A stretch of 64,000 nucleotides of DNA from Collinsella sp. (GCA_019419505.1 DXZS01000017.1:127032-191031); one strand, 5' to 3'; numbered from the stretch's first letter, positions 16,828 to 26,470 are shown. Made by a program: numbers and translations. Notes: generated by a model from the letters alone, not told the origin.

Positions 16828-19617
16828 ATGGATGGTCTAAGCGTGAGTCTCGGCAGCAAACTATCCAACGCAAAGGTATCCTTTGCGATCTTTAAGCGTG
16901 ACATCAAGCGATTGCTCGTGAACCCCGTCGCCTTGGTGGTTACCCTCGGCGTGTGTGTTATTCCCTCGCTGTATGCCTGGTACAACATCGTGGCAAACTG
17001 GGATCCGTACGGAAACACCCAGGGCATCAAGATTGCTATCGCCAACAACGACCAGGGAACCCAAAACGACCTGGTGGGCGAGCTCAATGCGGGCGACAAG
17101 GTCGTCGATCAGCTCAAGGAAAACGATCAGCTGGGCTGGACCTTCGTCGATTCGGCCGCCGATGCCAAAGAGGGCGTCGAGAGTGGTGAGTACTATGCGG
17201 CCATCGTAATCCCCAAGAACTTCTCAGATAACCTGGTCTCGATGCTCGACGGCAATTACCATCAGCCCAAGCTCACGTACTACGTCAACGAGAAGAAGAG
17301 CGCTATTGCGCCCAAGGTCACCGACACTGGCGCCAATACCATCGAGGAGCAGATCAACTCGGAGTTTGTCTCCACGGTGGGCGAGACCGTCGCGGGCATT
17401 GCTAAAGATGCTGGCATCGACCTTAAAGACAAGGCGACCCAGACCCGGGATTCGCTGGCGGGCTCGGTGTCCGAGGCGTCTGATACCCTGGGCGAAGTAC
17501 GCGATTCCATCGGCGACATGAACACCGCCATCGACAAGACGAGCAGCTCGATTGCTTCGGCCGATGCTGCGCTGGCGGGCCTGCAGGGGCAGGCGCCCTC
17601 TCTAACGCAGGCGATCTCCCAGGGCAACGACCTGCTGGGCGAGGCTCGCGCCACGGCGGGCAACTCTATCACCTCGCTCTCCAAGGCGCTCTCGGAAGGT
17701 AGCCTTGCACTCACCAAGACGTCAGCCTCCGCGAACGCTGCGATTGGCAAGCTAACGGGTACGGTCACATCTACGACCACCCGCATCGACAACTCGCTCG
17801 AGTCTCTCCAGGCGACGATCGATCACAATAAGGTCGTTATCGGACACTTGGAGATTCTCGTTAATGACGCGTCGACAGGTTCCGAGGAAATTGACGCGCG
17901 CATTGTATCGACCATCGATTCGCTTCGCGAGCAAAACCAGAAGCTGCAGAGCATCAAGGATGGCCTTTCTGCACAGTCGAGCGCCATGGCAAACGACGCT
18001 ACGGCAATCTCGAACGCGAGCAACGCACTCAACGCGGCAATTCAGACCGGTACGGCTAACCTCGGTCAGGCTCAGACCGATCTGGGTCAAAACGCGCTGC
18101 CGAAGGCTTCGAGCGCGCTTGACTCCTTTGCCGCCGTTTCGGGCGATTTGACCGGCATTGTGTCGGGCATGACCCCCACGATAGCGAGCGCGCGCGGCAC
18201 GCTGGCGCAGCTCGACGCCACGCTCAAGCAGGCAAAGACCACGCTGTCCCAAACCGACGCCTCCCTTGCCAAGGTTCAGGACAAGCTCGCGACCGCCGCC
18301 AATGACATTGCGGCGTTGCAGACCTCTGAGTCCATGGGCGACCTGGCAGACCTGATGGACGTCGACGTCAATGACGTGGCAGATTTCATGGCATCTCCGG
18401 TTGAGCTGACGTCCAAGTCGATCTATCCGGTCAAGAGCTTTGGCTCGGGCATTGCCCCGTTCTATACCAACCTGGCGCTTTGGGTGGGCGGCTACGTGCT
18501 CATCGCCATCTACAAACTCGAGGTCGACCGCGAGGGCATCGGTAGCTTTACGGCGCGTCAGGGCTACTTTGGCCGCTGGCTGCTGCTGGTGATCCTGGGC
18601 GCGTTCCAGGCCATTATCGTTACGGTGGGCGACCTGGTCATTGGCGTTCAGTGCGTCAATCCGCTGCTCTTTGTGCTGGGCGGCATCGCTATCTCGTTCA
18701 CCTACGTCAACATCATCTATGCGCTGTCCACCACCTTTAAGCATATCGGTAAAGCCATTGGCGTCATCCTCGTCATTGTGCAGATCCCCGGCTCGTCGGG
18801 CATGTATCCCATCGAGATGATGCCAGGTTTCTTCCAATGGCTGCATCCGCTGCTGCCCTTCACCTATGGCATCAACCTGCTGCGCGAGACCGTCGGTGGC
18901 ATGTATTCGTTCAACTACCTGTTCAACCTGTGCATCCTGGGCGTGTTCCTTATCATCGCGCTCTTTATCGGTCTGCAGCTGCGCCCGTTGCTGCTCAACC
19001 TCAGCCTGCTCTTTGATAAGCAGCTTTCCACGACGGGCCTTATGATCTGCGAGTCCAACGACCTGCCGCGCCAGCGCTATTCGCTGCGCACGGCCATGCG
19101 CGTCATGCTCGATTCGGATTCGTACCGTCGCGAGCTGCTCGATCATGCCGTGGCGTTTGAGCATCGCTACCCGTATTACATCAAGGGCGGTTTTGCCGCC
19201 GTGGTAGGCGTGCAGGTTCTGCTCTTTGTGCTTTCGACGGTGCTCGATATCAACAATAACGGCAAGATCATCCTACTCGTTATCTGGATCATTTCGGTTA
19301 TCGCCATCTGCGGCTGGCTCATCAACATCGAGTACATCCGTGCGAGCCTTAATACCCAGATGCGTATCTCGGCGCTTTCGGACGAGGATCTTCGCCGCGA
19401 GATGCGCGAGCACACGGCTGCCATCCCTGCTGCCCGTCGCATGTTTGGTCTCAACGCCAGCGAGCGGGGCACCAAGGACAGCGAACAGCCCACGAGCCGT
19501 CTGCCGCATATCGGTGCGCATCGTAAGGCTCAAGATGCCGACGGCGTTGACAACGTAAACGGAAACGACGGGGATACCACCCCGCTCGGCAAGCACTCCA
19601 AAGGAGGTGAGGCATAA
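16828..19617 (+). CDS. YhgE/Pip-family membrane protein
   Basis: A large protein of the YhgE/phage-infection-protein family, related to ABC-2-type permeases. A first transmembrane helix near the N-terminus (LLVNPVALVVTLGVCVIPSLYAWYNI) is followed by the family motif NWDPYGNTQGIKIAIANNDQG, a long extracellular region (about residues 80-540) rich in Ser/Thr/Ala coiled-coil heptads, and a C-terminal block of five or six helices (about 545-760). Unlike its partner it has a further extension with two more helices (near VVGVQVLLFVLSTVL and KIILLVIWIISVIAI) and a hydrophilic tail. The frame is open to 16759; starts at ATG 16828 or GTG 16843 are both plausible and the site is weak. The second family member starts on the next base after its stop. 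Transported substrate is unknown. Confidence 0.85.
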   Translation: MDGLSVSLGSKLSNAKVSFAIFKRDIKRLLVNPVALVVTLGVCVIPSLYAWYNIVANWDPYGNTQGIKIAIANNDQGTQNDLVGELNAGDKVVDQLKENDQLGWTFVDSAADAKEGVESGEYYAAIVIPKNFSDNLVSMLDGNYHQPKLTYYVNEKKSAIAPKVTDTGANTIEEQINSEFVSTVGETVAGIAKDAGIDLKDKATQTRDSLAGSVSEASDTLGEVRDSIGDMNTAIDKTSSSIASADAALAGLQGQAPSLTQAISQGNDLLGEARATAGNSITSLSKALSEGSLALTKTSASANAAIGKLTGTVTSTTTRIDNSLESLQATIDHNKVVIGHLEILVNDASTGSEEIDARIVSTIDSLREQNQKLQSIKDGLSAQSSAMANDATAISNASNALNAAIQTGTANLGQAQTDLGQNALPKASSALDSFAAVSGDLTGIVSGMTPTIASARGTLAQLDATLKQAKTTLSQTDASLAKVQDKLATAANDIAALQTSESMGDLADLMDVDVNDVADFMASPVELTSKSIYPVKSFGSGIAPFYTNLALWVGGYVLIAIYKLEVDREGIGSFTARQGYFGRWLLLVILGAFQAIIVTVGDLVIGVQCVNPLLFVLGGIAISFTYVNIIYALSTTFKHIGKAIGVILVIVQIPGSSGMYPIEMMPGFFQWLHPLLPFTYGINLLRETVGGMYSFNYLFNLCILGVFLIIALFIGLQLRPLLLNLSLLFDKQLSTTGLMICESNDLPRQRYSLRTAMRVMLDSDSYRRELLDHAVAFEHRYPYYIKGGFAAVVGVQVLLFVLSTVLDINNNGKIILLVIWIISVIAICGWLINIEYIRASLNTQMRISALSDEDLRREMREHTAAIPAARRMFGLNASERGTKDSEQPTSRLPHIGAHRKAQDADGVDNVNGNDGDTTPLGKHSKGGEA

Positions 19618-21807
19618 ATGAAAAACATCCTGCACCTGTTTAAGCGCGATGTCCAAAACGTGTCTCGCTCCGTGATTGGCTTGATTGTCGTGATGGGTCT
19701 CATTATCGTGCCGTGCCTGTACGCGTGGTTTAACATCGCCGGAAGCTGGGATCCGTATGGCAACACCGGCAATCTCAAGATCGCCGTGGTCAACACCGAC
19801 GAGGGCTACGAGAGCGATCTGATTCCCGTCGAGGTCAACGTGGGCGAAAACGTAACCTCCACCCTGCGCGGCAACGAGAACTTCGACTGGGTCGTCCTCA
19901 ACGACCGCGATAAGGCGATTGAGGGCGTTAAGTCGGGCGCGTACTACGCTGCCGTCGTTATCCCTAAAACGTTTAGCGCCGACATGATGACGCTTTTCTC
20001 GACCGAGGTGAAGCACGCCGATATCGAGTTCTATGAGAATCAGAAGGCCAACGCCATCGCGCAGATCGTGACTGAAAAGGGTTCGAGCGCCGTCCAGAGT
20101 CAGGTCAACGAGACCTTTACCAAGACCATCACGACCATCGGCCTTAAGACCGTGTCCAGCCTGCTCGACTATATGAGCACCGACCAGGTGAGCAACTTTA
20201 TCGCCAATCTGTCCTCGACGCTGGGCGATTCGGTCCAGGACCTGCAGGACGTTCAGGCCAGTGCAACGTCGCTTGCGGGCATTTTGAGTTCTACGTCCGA
20301 TTCACTGACATCGGCGGGCGGCATGCTCAAACAGTCCGGATCGACCGAGGAGTCGGTGAAGCAGCTCATGCAGCATGCCGAGAGCGGTATTGCCGATTCC
20401 GAGCAAGCGCTCAAGTCCGCCAGCGATGCAATCGATGCCGCTATTGATGGGAGCGCAGGTTCGTTCGATAACGTTTCTACCGAGCTCGCAAAGGCATTCG
20501 ACGCTGCAAACCTGCATGTCAATCTTACGGTGCGTCAGCTCAACGATGGCGCAACGTCACTCAATAAACGTGCCGACGAGATTGATGCCACGGCGAATGA
20601 GCTCCGTAGTCTTGCTGGCCAGGTGAGTAACGATAAGCTTAAGGCAGGGCTTGAGGACGCGGCTGCTGAGCTTGACAAAACCGCGGCGGAGTACCGCAAC
20701 AATGCCAATGAGCTGACGAACATCGCGACGTCGCTCACGAAGAGCATGGCCGAGGTCAACAGCTCGCGTGCCGAGGTCGACCAGGCCATCGCCGATGCCA
20801 AGGCGGGTATCTCGGGTGCCAAGTCCGACTACGATTCTACGTTCTCGGTTAAGGCCAAGGAGCTCAAGAAGACCATTTCGGGCGTTTTGGACTCGCTTGA
20901 TGGCATCTCGGGCGACCTGGATAGCGCCGTAGACGGCCTGACCGCTGCTTCCGGTTCGCTGGCAAAGGGCCTCTCCAAGGCTGCAAAGCTGGTCAACAAG
21001 GCTTCCGATCAGCTGGGCGAGGCGTCGGACAAGATCAGCGCGTTTAAGGACGAGCTCGACGGCGCCTTGATGTCGGATGACCTCGCTACGATCAAGACGA
21101 TGATCGGCAATGATCCCGAGGGTCTGGCCGTGTCGCTTTCCGGCCCCGTCGCGCTCGACCGCAAGCCGGTCTATCCGATCCGCAACTACGGTTCGGCCAT
21201 GGCACCGTTCTACACGATTCTGTCGCTCTGGGTCGGCTCGATCGTACTGGCAGCCATGATGAAGGTCTCGGTTGACGATGAGCTTATCAACGAGCTCATC
21301 CCCGTACGCCTGCACGAGATCTATCTGGGCCGTTACCTGTTCTTTGGCGGTTTGGCTCTGCTGCAGGCAACGCTCGTGTGCGCGGGCGACATTCTGTTCT
21401 TTGGCATTCAGTGCGACAACCCGCTGCAGTTTGTGCTGGCGGGCTGGGTCGCGAGTCTCGTGTTCTCCAATATCGTCTACACGCTTACGGTGTCGTTTGG
21501 TGATATCGGCAAGGCGCTCGCGGTCGTGCTGTTGGTCATGCAGGTCGGCGGTTCGGGCGGCACGTTCCCCATCGAGATGACCGGCCCCGTGTTCCAGGCG
21601 ATTTATCCGTTCCTGCCGTTTACTCACGGCATCAACGCCATGCACGCCGCCATGGCCGGTGCCTACCATATGGAGTACTGGGTTGAGCTGGGCATTCTGG
21701 CGAGCTATCTGATTCCGTCGCTGGCCCTGGGCGTCGTCTTCCGCCGCCCAGTCATCAAAGCCAACGACTGGATTATCGAAAAGCTGGAGAGTACTAAATT
21801 AATCTAG
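19618..21807 (+). CDS. YhgE/Pip-family membrane protein (second, tandem)
   Basis: A 729-residue paralogue of the preceding gene. The N-terminus repeats the family pattern (VIGLIVVMGLIIVPCLYAWFNIAGSWDPYGNTGNLKIAVVN), the middle 450 residues are a Ser/Ala/Thr-rich extracellular coiled-coil region, and the C-terminus has the ABC-2-like helices with PIRNYGSAMAPFYTILSLWVGSI and GTFPIEMTGPVFQAIYPFLPFTHGINAM. The strong site AAAGGAGGT and an ATG directly abutting the upstream stop show that the two are translated together, so a heteromeric exporter is likely (inference). It is the basic family length, without the C-terminal extension of its neighbour. Confidence 0.9.
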   Translation: MKNILHLFKRDVQNVSRSVIGLIVVMGLIIVPCLYAWFNIAGSWDPYGNTGNLKIAVVNTDEGYESDLIPVEVNVGENVTSTLRGNENFDWVVLNDRDKAIEGVKSGAYYAAVVIPKTFSADMMTLFSTEVKHADIEFYENQKANAIAQIVTEKGSSAVQSQVNETFTKTITTIGLKTVSSLLDYMSTDQVSNFIANLSSTLGDSVQDLQDVQASATSLAGILSSTSDSLTSAGGMLKQSGSTEESVKQLMQHAESGIADSEQALKSASDAIDAAIDGSAGSFDNVSTELAKAFDAANLHVNLTVRQLNDGATSLNKRADEIDATANELRSLAGQVSNDKLKAGLEDAAAELDKTAAEYRNNANELTNIATSLTKSMAEVNSSRAEVDQAIADAKAGISGAKSDYDSTFSVKAKELKKTISGVLDSLDGISGDLDSAVDGLTAASGSLAKGLSKAAKLVNKASDQLGEASDKISAFKDELDGALMSDDLATIKTMIGNDPEGLAVSLSGPVALDRKPVYPIRNYGSAMAPFYTILSLWVGSIVLAAMMKVSVDDELINELIPVRLHEIYLGRYLFFGGLALLQATLVCAGDILFFGIQCDNPLQFVLAGWVASLVFSNIVYTLTVSFGDIGKALAVVLLVMQVGGSGGTFPIEMTGPVFQAIYPFLPFTHGINAMHAAMAGAYHMEYWVELGILASYLIPSLALGVVFRRPVIKANDWIIEKLESTKLI

Positions 21808-21901
21808 CGCAACAGCGTGGCGTTACCGGAACATCGAGGTGTGCTCTGCCGATGCTTTAGCGTAGTGAATTGCGCGGGTTGCTTGGTTGTTGCTACAGTA
21901 G

Positions 21902-21938
21902 CGGGGCGTGCCGGGGGTCCGGTGCGCCCCGTTTTTAT
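21902..21938 (+). terminator. Terminator of the YhgE operon
   Basis: CGGGGCG pairs with CGCCCCG, with an inner CCGG/CCGG stem, and is followed by TTTTTATTT. Confidence 0.9.
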
Positions 21939-22007
21939 TTGACCATGAGGCGGCACGCAGCCATACGCGTGCGGACACCACGCCCAGATTGAGTGCGAGG
22001 ATGTTCC

Positions 22008-22991
22008 ATGGCCCAATACGCTGCCAACGAAATCGAAAACATGCCCGATAGCCCTGTGGCCCGTGAGGATTTGGGCGCGGGCGGTATTCCCAGGGGCGCC
22101 GGCGCACGCTCTCCGCTGTTCTGGAAAGTTTTGCTACTTTCGGTGGCGGTCATCTGGGGCTACTCCTTTACCACTATGAAGGACGCACTCGGCACCATTC
22201 CGGTGTTCGAGTTGCTCTATGTACGCTTTCTGCCTGCAGCGTTGGTCATGTTTGCCGTCTTCCACAAGCGCATCACTGCACATTTCAATGCTCGCAATCT
22301 GATCGTTGGCCTGAGTATGGGCGTGCTCATGTGGGCGGCCTATGCGTTGCAGACGGTCGGTCTGGCACATACTACGGCGGGCAAGAATGCTTTTTTGACG
22401 GGCACGTATTGCATCCTTGTGCCGTTCGCGAGCTATTTTCTGAGCGGCGAAAAACTCACCCGCTATAACCTGGGCGCGGCGCTGCTGTGCTTGGCGGGCA
22501 TTGGCCTGGTGGCGCTCGATAGCGTCGAGTTCAACATCGGTGACGTCATTACGCTGGCTGGTGCGGTCTTTTTCGCCATCCAGATGGCGGTGACGGCCAA
22601 ATACGGTCGCAAGATGGATATCAACGTCATCACGTTTTGGATGTTTGTGGGCAACGGCGTGCTGAGCCTGATCTCGTCGCTGTTATTCGAGACCCAAGCG
22701 CCGCTGTCCGTGTGGACGCCGAGCTTTATCGGTGTGATGGCGTTTCTATCGGTGGGCTGTACGTGCGTGGCCCTGCTCATCCAAAACGTCGGCTTGGCGC
22801 ATGTCTCGGCCTCGACGGGCTCACTGCTCCTTTCGATGGAGTCGCCTTCGGGCGTGCTGTTCTCGGTGCTGCTGATGGGGGAGGCGCTCACCTCGCGCCT
22901 GCTCGCCGGCTTCGCGCTCATCTTTCTTTCGATTATCTTGAGCGAGACGCATTTCGATTTCTTGCGCCGAAAATCACACCCGCAATTGTAA
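22008..22991 (+). CDS. DMT-superfamily transporter (EamA family)
   Basis: A 327-residue inner-membrane permease with ten predicted helices in two EamA repeats, beginning VLLLSVAVIWGYSFTTMKDA and, in the second half, VITLAGAVFFAIQMAVTAKYG. Such proteins export amino acids or other small metabolites; the substrate cannot be told. A 40-residue hydrophilic N-terminus precedes helix 1. I chose ATG 22008, seven bases after GCGAGG; a GTG at 21993 in frame has no site. It is a single-gene unit bounded by terminators on both sides. Confidence 0.9.
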   Translation: MAQYAANEIENMPDSPVAREDLGAGGIPRGAGARSPLFWKVLLLSVAVIWGYSFTTMKDALGTIPVFELLYVRFLPAALVMFAVFHKRITAHFNARNLIVGLSMGVLMWAAYALQTVGLAHTTAGKNAFLTGTYCILVPFASYFLSGEKLTRYNLGAALLCLAGIGLVALDSVEFNIGDVITLAGAVFFAIQMAVTAKYGRKMDINVITFWMFVGNGVLSLISSLLFETQAPLSVWTPSFIGVMAFLSVGCTCVALLIQNVGLAHVSASTGSLLLSMESPSGVLFSVLLMGEALTSRLLAGFALIFLSIILSETHFDFLRRKSHPQL

Positions 22992-23003
22992 ACAACTTGT
23001 TGC

Positions 23004-23029
23004 GCCGCCCTCCCAGGGCGGCATTTTTA
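23004..23029 (+). terminator. Terminator of the DMT transporter gene
   Basis: GCCGCCCT-CCC-AGGGCGGC followed by ATTTTTAT, 12 bases after the stop. Confidence 0.9.
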
Positions 23030-23055
23030 TGTCATGCCCTTACAGTTGTACCTTG

Positions 23056-23077
23056 CACTTTACGCTATCAAAGTGCG
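23056..23077. promoter_or_regulatory. Inverted repeat upstream of the M20 gene
   Basis: GCACTTT and AAAGTGC flank an eight-base spacer 30 bases before the start codon. It could be an operator or a leader hairpin; nothing else supports either. Confidence 0.3.
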
Positions 23078-23106
23078 TGCTGCAAAAACGTTACTGGAGG
23101 GCTTCT

Positions 23107-24399
23107 ATGGCATCAGCTCTGTCCGATTTTCAACCGCAACCAGCGCCCCAGGCCACCGCGGCGGCGCAGGCCGCTATCGGTGACGGTCTTGTCGCAGAAG
23201 CTCAGGCTTTTGCAGACGAGCTCGCTGCATGGCGACACGATCTACACCAGATGCCCGAGCTGGGTAACAATCTTCCGCAGACGTCTGCCTATATCCAGGC
23301 ACGTCTGGACGAGATGGACATCCCCCATACCACGCTAGTCGACGGTTCCTGCGTCGTTGGCCTGATCGGTGCCGGTGCGGCCGCTCAGGGCAATGGCACG
23401 TGCAAGGACGAGCAGGCCGGAACGGTCGTCATGCTCCGAGGCGATATGGATGCCCTTCCCGTTGTCGAGGAATCCGGCGAGCCCTTTGCATCCACCAATG
23501 GCTGCATGCATGCTTGCGGTCACGATATGCACGCGACGGCCCTGCTTGGTGCGGCGCGCCTGCTCAAGGCCCGCGAGGCCGAGCTTGTGGAGGCCAACGC
23601 TACCGTCAAGTTGCTGTTCCAGCCGGGCGAGGAGACCTTTGAGGGAGCACGCGCTGCCATCGCCGACGGCTTGCTCGAGAACCCGCGCCCTCAGGCGGCC
23701 TTTGCCATGCATGTCAACAGCCAGTCGCCGCTTGGCCTGGTGCTCTACGGCAGCCCGGCGCTCTCGGGTGTGTACGGTTTCCGCATCACGCTCCAGGGCA
23801 AGGGCGGCCACGGTTCCAGCCCCGAGATCTGCATCGACCCCATCACGGCCGGCGTCCACGTGCACCTGGCGCTCCAGGAGCTTATCTCCCGCGAGGTGCC
23901 GGCGGCCAAGGAAGTCGCACTTACCGTTGGTAAGTTCGCCGGCGGCTTGGCGGCCAACGTCATCCCCGACACCTGCGTGCTCGAGGGAACGCTGCGCGGC
24001 TTTGATGTTGAGCTCATGGCTCACCTAAAGACCCGCATCGCGGAGGTCGTTAACGGCGTTGCTACGACCTATCGTACGCCGGCGACCATCGAGACGCTTT
24101 CGGATGTTCCGCCGCTTGTACTCGACAGCGATATGACTCAGGCGTCGCTTGGCTACGTGGGCGCAGTGCTGCCCAAGACGGCTTTCTTGCCGCTTTTCCA
24201 TGCCATGGCGAGTGAGGACTTCGCGCTTATCTCGAGCAAGATCCCAAGTGCGTACTTTACCGTGGGCGCGGCCGTAACCGACACGGACGAACACTTTGCC
24301 CAGCACCATCCCAAGGCACGTTTTAACGATGCCGAGCTGCCGCTCGGTGCCGCGGCCTATACCGCCGTCGCTTTGGGCTATATCGCCGACCACCGGTAG
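23107..24399 (+). CDS. M20-family metallo-amidohydrolase (hippurate hydrolase / N-acyl amino acid deacylase type)
   Basis: A 430-residue cytoplasmic zinc enzyme that cleaves N-acyl or related amide bonds of amino acids. Metal-binding motifs of the family are seen in order: WRHDLHQMPELGN, LRGDMDALPVVEESG, CMHACGHDMHATALLG (the Cys/His cluster), FQPGEETFEGA and HAMASEDFALIS. The dimerisation insert carries GKGGHGSSPEICIDPI. The ATG follows CTGGAGGG. An N-terminal stretch of about 30 Ala/Gln-rich residues is unusual and precedes the first family helix. The specific substrate is not resolvable. The next 240 bases hold a transporter remnant that may once have been its partner. Confidence 0.92.
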   Translation: MASALSDFQPQPAPQATAAAQAAIGDGLVAEAQAFADELAAWRHDLHQMPELGNNLPQTSAYIQARLDEMDIPHTTLVDGSCVVGLIGAGAAAQGNGTCKDEQAGTVVMLRGDMDALPVVEESGEPFASTNGCMHACGHDMHATALLGAARLLKAREAELVEANATVKLLFQPGEETFEGARAAIADGLLENPRPQAAFAMHVNSQSPLGLVLYGSPALSGVYGFRITLQGKGGHGSSPEICIDPITAGVHVHLALQELISREVPAAKEVALTVGKFAGGLAANVIPDTCVLEGTLRGFDVELMAHLKTRIAEVVNGVATTYRTPATIETLSDVPPLVLDSDMTQASLGYVGAVLPKTAFLPLFHAMASEDFALISSKIPSAYFTVGAAVTDTDEHFAQHHPKARFNDAELPLGAAAYTAVALGYIADHR

Positions 24400-24402
24400 C
24401 AC

Positions 24403-24645
24403 CCAACCTTGCCTTTCAAGCCTGCGGGCATGGCCGACCTGGGTAAGGTCACGGGCACCATCACCTCGCTTGAGATGGTCGGCGGCACCGTAGGCGCCAT
24501 TGTCTCGGGTGTGTTGTTCGATGTCACGGGCTCCTTTGCGAGCACCTGGATCGTGTGCCTGATGTGCTCCGTGGTTATGCTTGTGTTCCTGTTGGCGTCC
24601 GAGCCCATCGCTGCCAAGCTGCGCGCGAGCGTGGCGGGGGAGTAG
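24403..24645 (+). pseudogene. C-terminal remnant of an MFS transporter
   Basis: A 78-codon open stretch encodes the last one or two transmembrane helices of a major facilitator protein: MADLGKVTGTITSLEMVGGT resembles the region before helix 11 and FASTWIVCLMCSVVMLVFLLA a final helix, then a short basic tail. It has no ribosome-binding site, and the rest of the transporter (about 350 residues) is missing. The homology begins within ten bases of the M20 stop codon, so a deletion probably fused the two. It is a decayed gene, not a small functional one. Confidence 0.75.
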
Positions 24646-24698
24646 ACGTCCGTCGCTCTTTTCTGTTCGCCCCGTTCTGTCCGTGGTTGCCCTGGAAG

Positions 24699-24816
24699 CC
24701 GAATGGATGCTCGTACCATCATTCGGTTTTCAAGGCGGCCACGGGCCTACGAATGATCCGTTTTCCTCCGTCCCTAACAGATCATGTGACCCGAAGGGGT
24801 CGGAGGAAAGCGGATC
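24699..24816 (+). other. Two long hairpins upstream of hisS
   Basis: CCGAATG/CATTCGG (24699-24725) is followed by a 16-base stem, GATCCGTTTTCCTCCG (24755-24770) with CGGAGGAAAGCGGATC (24801-24816), which has one mismatch or wobble. No reading frame fits. It could be part of a leader RNA or a decayed palindromic repeat. Confidence 0.5.
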
Positions 24817-24823
24817 GGCTGTC

Positions 24824-24895
24824 GCGGCGGCGCGTCTGGCCGAACGAGCCCCCATACCCTCGTTCGGTCAGACGCGCTGCCGCGTTTTGTTTTTG
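24824..24895 (+). terminator. Very strong terminator upstream of hisS
   Basis: A 25-base-pair stem (24824-24848 with 24859-24883, only two G-U pairs) and a ten-base loop is followed by GTTTTGTTTTT. It ends any transcript coming from the M20 region, and lies just before the hisS promoter. Confidence 0.9.
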
Positions 24896-24900
24896 TGCCG

Positions 24901-24906
24901 TATAAT
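24901..24906 (+). promoter_or_regulatory. hisS promoter -10 element
   Basis: TATAAT stands 48 bases before the hisS start codon, immediately after the terminator. No good -35 was found at the normal distance. Confidence 0.5.
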
Positions 24907-24948
24907 GACCACTACCTATGACGCGATACAAAAGAAAGGTGTTTGCCC

Positions 24949-26262
24949 ATGCAGGCACAGAAGGCGGAGGGAACCCGCGACCTTATCGGCGCCGAGATGC
25001 GCGCTTGGCAAAAGATGCAGCAGATTGCGGCCGGCGTATTCGAGCCGTTTGGCTTTAAGCCCATCGAGACGCCCGCGATCGAGCAAGTGGACGTGTTTGT
25101 CCACGGTATCGGCCAGTCGACCGACGTCGTTCGCAAGGAGATGTTCCGCGTGTTTAGCGGCGCCAACCTTGAGCGCGTCTTTACCGAGGGTACCGATACC
25201 AAGCTCAAGCCCAAGCAGCGCCTGGCGCTTCGCCCCGAGGGCACGGCCGGTGTGGTGCGCGCCGTTGTGGAGAACAACCTGGTGCCCCAGGGCTCCACGC
25301 CGTTTAAGGCTTACTACGCCGAGGCTATGTTCCGCGGCGAGCGTCCCCAGAAGGGTCGCCTGCGTCAGTTCCACCAGGTAGGCATCGAGTGGCTCGGCGC
25401 TCCCGATCCGGCGGCAGACGCCGAGTGCATCATTATGCTCATGGAGTTTTACAAGCGCCTGGGCTTCGATCTTTCCAAGCTTCGTCTACTCATTAACTCG
25501 ATGGGCGATGCCCAATGCCGTCCGGCCTATCGCGAGCAGGTCAAGCAGTTTATCCTCGATCACGCAGACGAGATGTGCGATGAGTGCCGCGAGCGCGCCG
25601 AGCTCAACCCGCTGCGTGCCTTTGACTGCAAGAACGACCACTGCCGCGAGATCATGGCCGACGCCCCGCTGATGGGCGACAACCTGTGCGATGAGTGCCG
25701 CGAGCACTACGAGCAAGTCAAGCGCTATCTGGATGCCGCCGGTATCGAGTATGTCGAGGATCCCACCTTGGTGCGCGGCCTGGACTACTACACCCGTACC
25801 GTCTTTGAGGTCGAGGCTCCCGGTGCCGGTGTCGGCTCCATCGGCGGCGGCGGCCGCTACGATGGCCTCGTCGAGCTCGAGGGCGGCAAGCCCACGGCAG
25901 GCGTCGGCTTCGCCGTCGGTTTTGAGCGCGCCCTGCTGGCCCTGCAGGCCTTTGGAAGCGACCTGGGTGCCGAGGAGGTCCCGTGCGTCTACGTCGCCAA
26001 TGCCGGCAAGGAGCTGCGTCAGAACGTCTTTACCATTACGCAGCAGCTTCGCGCCGCAGGGATTGTGACCGAGGCCGACTATCAGGGCCGTTCGCTCAAG
26101 GCCCAGTTTAAGCAGGCCGATAAGGTAGGCGCCAAGCTCATCCTGGTCCTGGGCGGCGACGAGCTTGCCGCCGGCAAGGTCAAGGTGCGCGACATGCAGA
26201 GCCATGACGAGGTTCTCGTCGATCTGGCCAACGTCGTCGAGGCGGTTCGCGAGCGTCTGTAG
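24949..26262 (+). CDS. hisS: Histidyl-tRNA synthetase
   Basis: Class II aminoacyl-tRNA synthetase that charges tRNA-His. Motif 1 region, motif 2 (LRPEGTAGVVRAV), the histidine-specific motifs RGLDYYTRTVFE and GSIGGGGRYDGL, and motif 3 (VGFAVGFERALLAL) are present, followed by the C-terminal anticodon-binding domain (VYVANAGKELRQ to VVEAVRERL). It has 437 residues, usual for the bacterial enzyme. ATG 24949 lies after AAAGAAAGGTG; a TTG six bases upstream is in frame but less suitable. It is often paired with aspS in other bacteria; here aspS is 10 kb away and hisS stands alone. Confidence 0.97.
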   Translation: MQAQKAEGTRDLIGAEMRAWQKMQQIAAGVFEPFGFKPIETPAIEQVDVFVHGIGQSTDVVRKEMFRVFSGANLERVFTEGTDTKLKPKQRLALRPEGTAGVVRAVVENNLVPQGSTPFKAYYAEAMFRGERPQKGRLRQFHQVGIEWLGAPDPAADAECIIMLMEFYKRLGFDLSKLRLLINSMGDAQCRPAYREQVKQFILDHADEMCDECRERAELNPLRAFDCKNDHCREIMADAPLMGDNLCDECREHYEQVKRYLDAAGIEYVEDPTLVRGLDYYTRTVFEVEAPGAGVGSIGGGGRYDGLVELEGGKPTAGVGFAVGFERALLALQAFGSDLGAEEVPCVYVANAGKELRQNVFTITQQLRAAGIVTEADYQGRSLKAQFKQADKVGAKLILVLGGDELAAGKVKVRDMQSHDEVLVDLANVVEAVRERL

Positions 26263-26470
26263 CGTATGATTTTTGAGCTGCGGACCCGCTAACATGTCCC
26301 GCTCGCGACGAGCTATTGTTACGGGGGTGTTTCGCATTTATGCGGAATGCCCTCGCTTGCATATGCCGCCCACCGAGAAATACGACCATTTGGGGCAAAA
26401 ACCCTTGCAATGCAGAAAATACTTTTGTGTGGTAAAGCGCAATCAGTGTCGAAAGTATTTCTCAAACGCC

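Noticed and set aside
24699..24895. T-box riboswitch before hisS
   Set aside because: Hairpins precede a tRNA synthetase gene, but the conserved T-box sequence (TGGNACCGCG) is missing, and the promoter -10 lies after the terminator.
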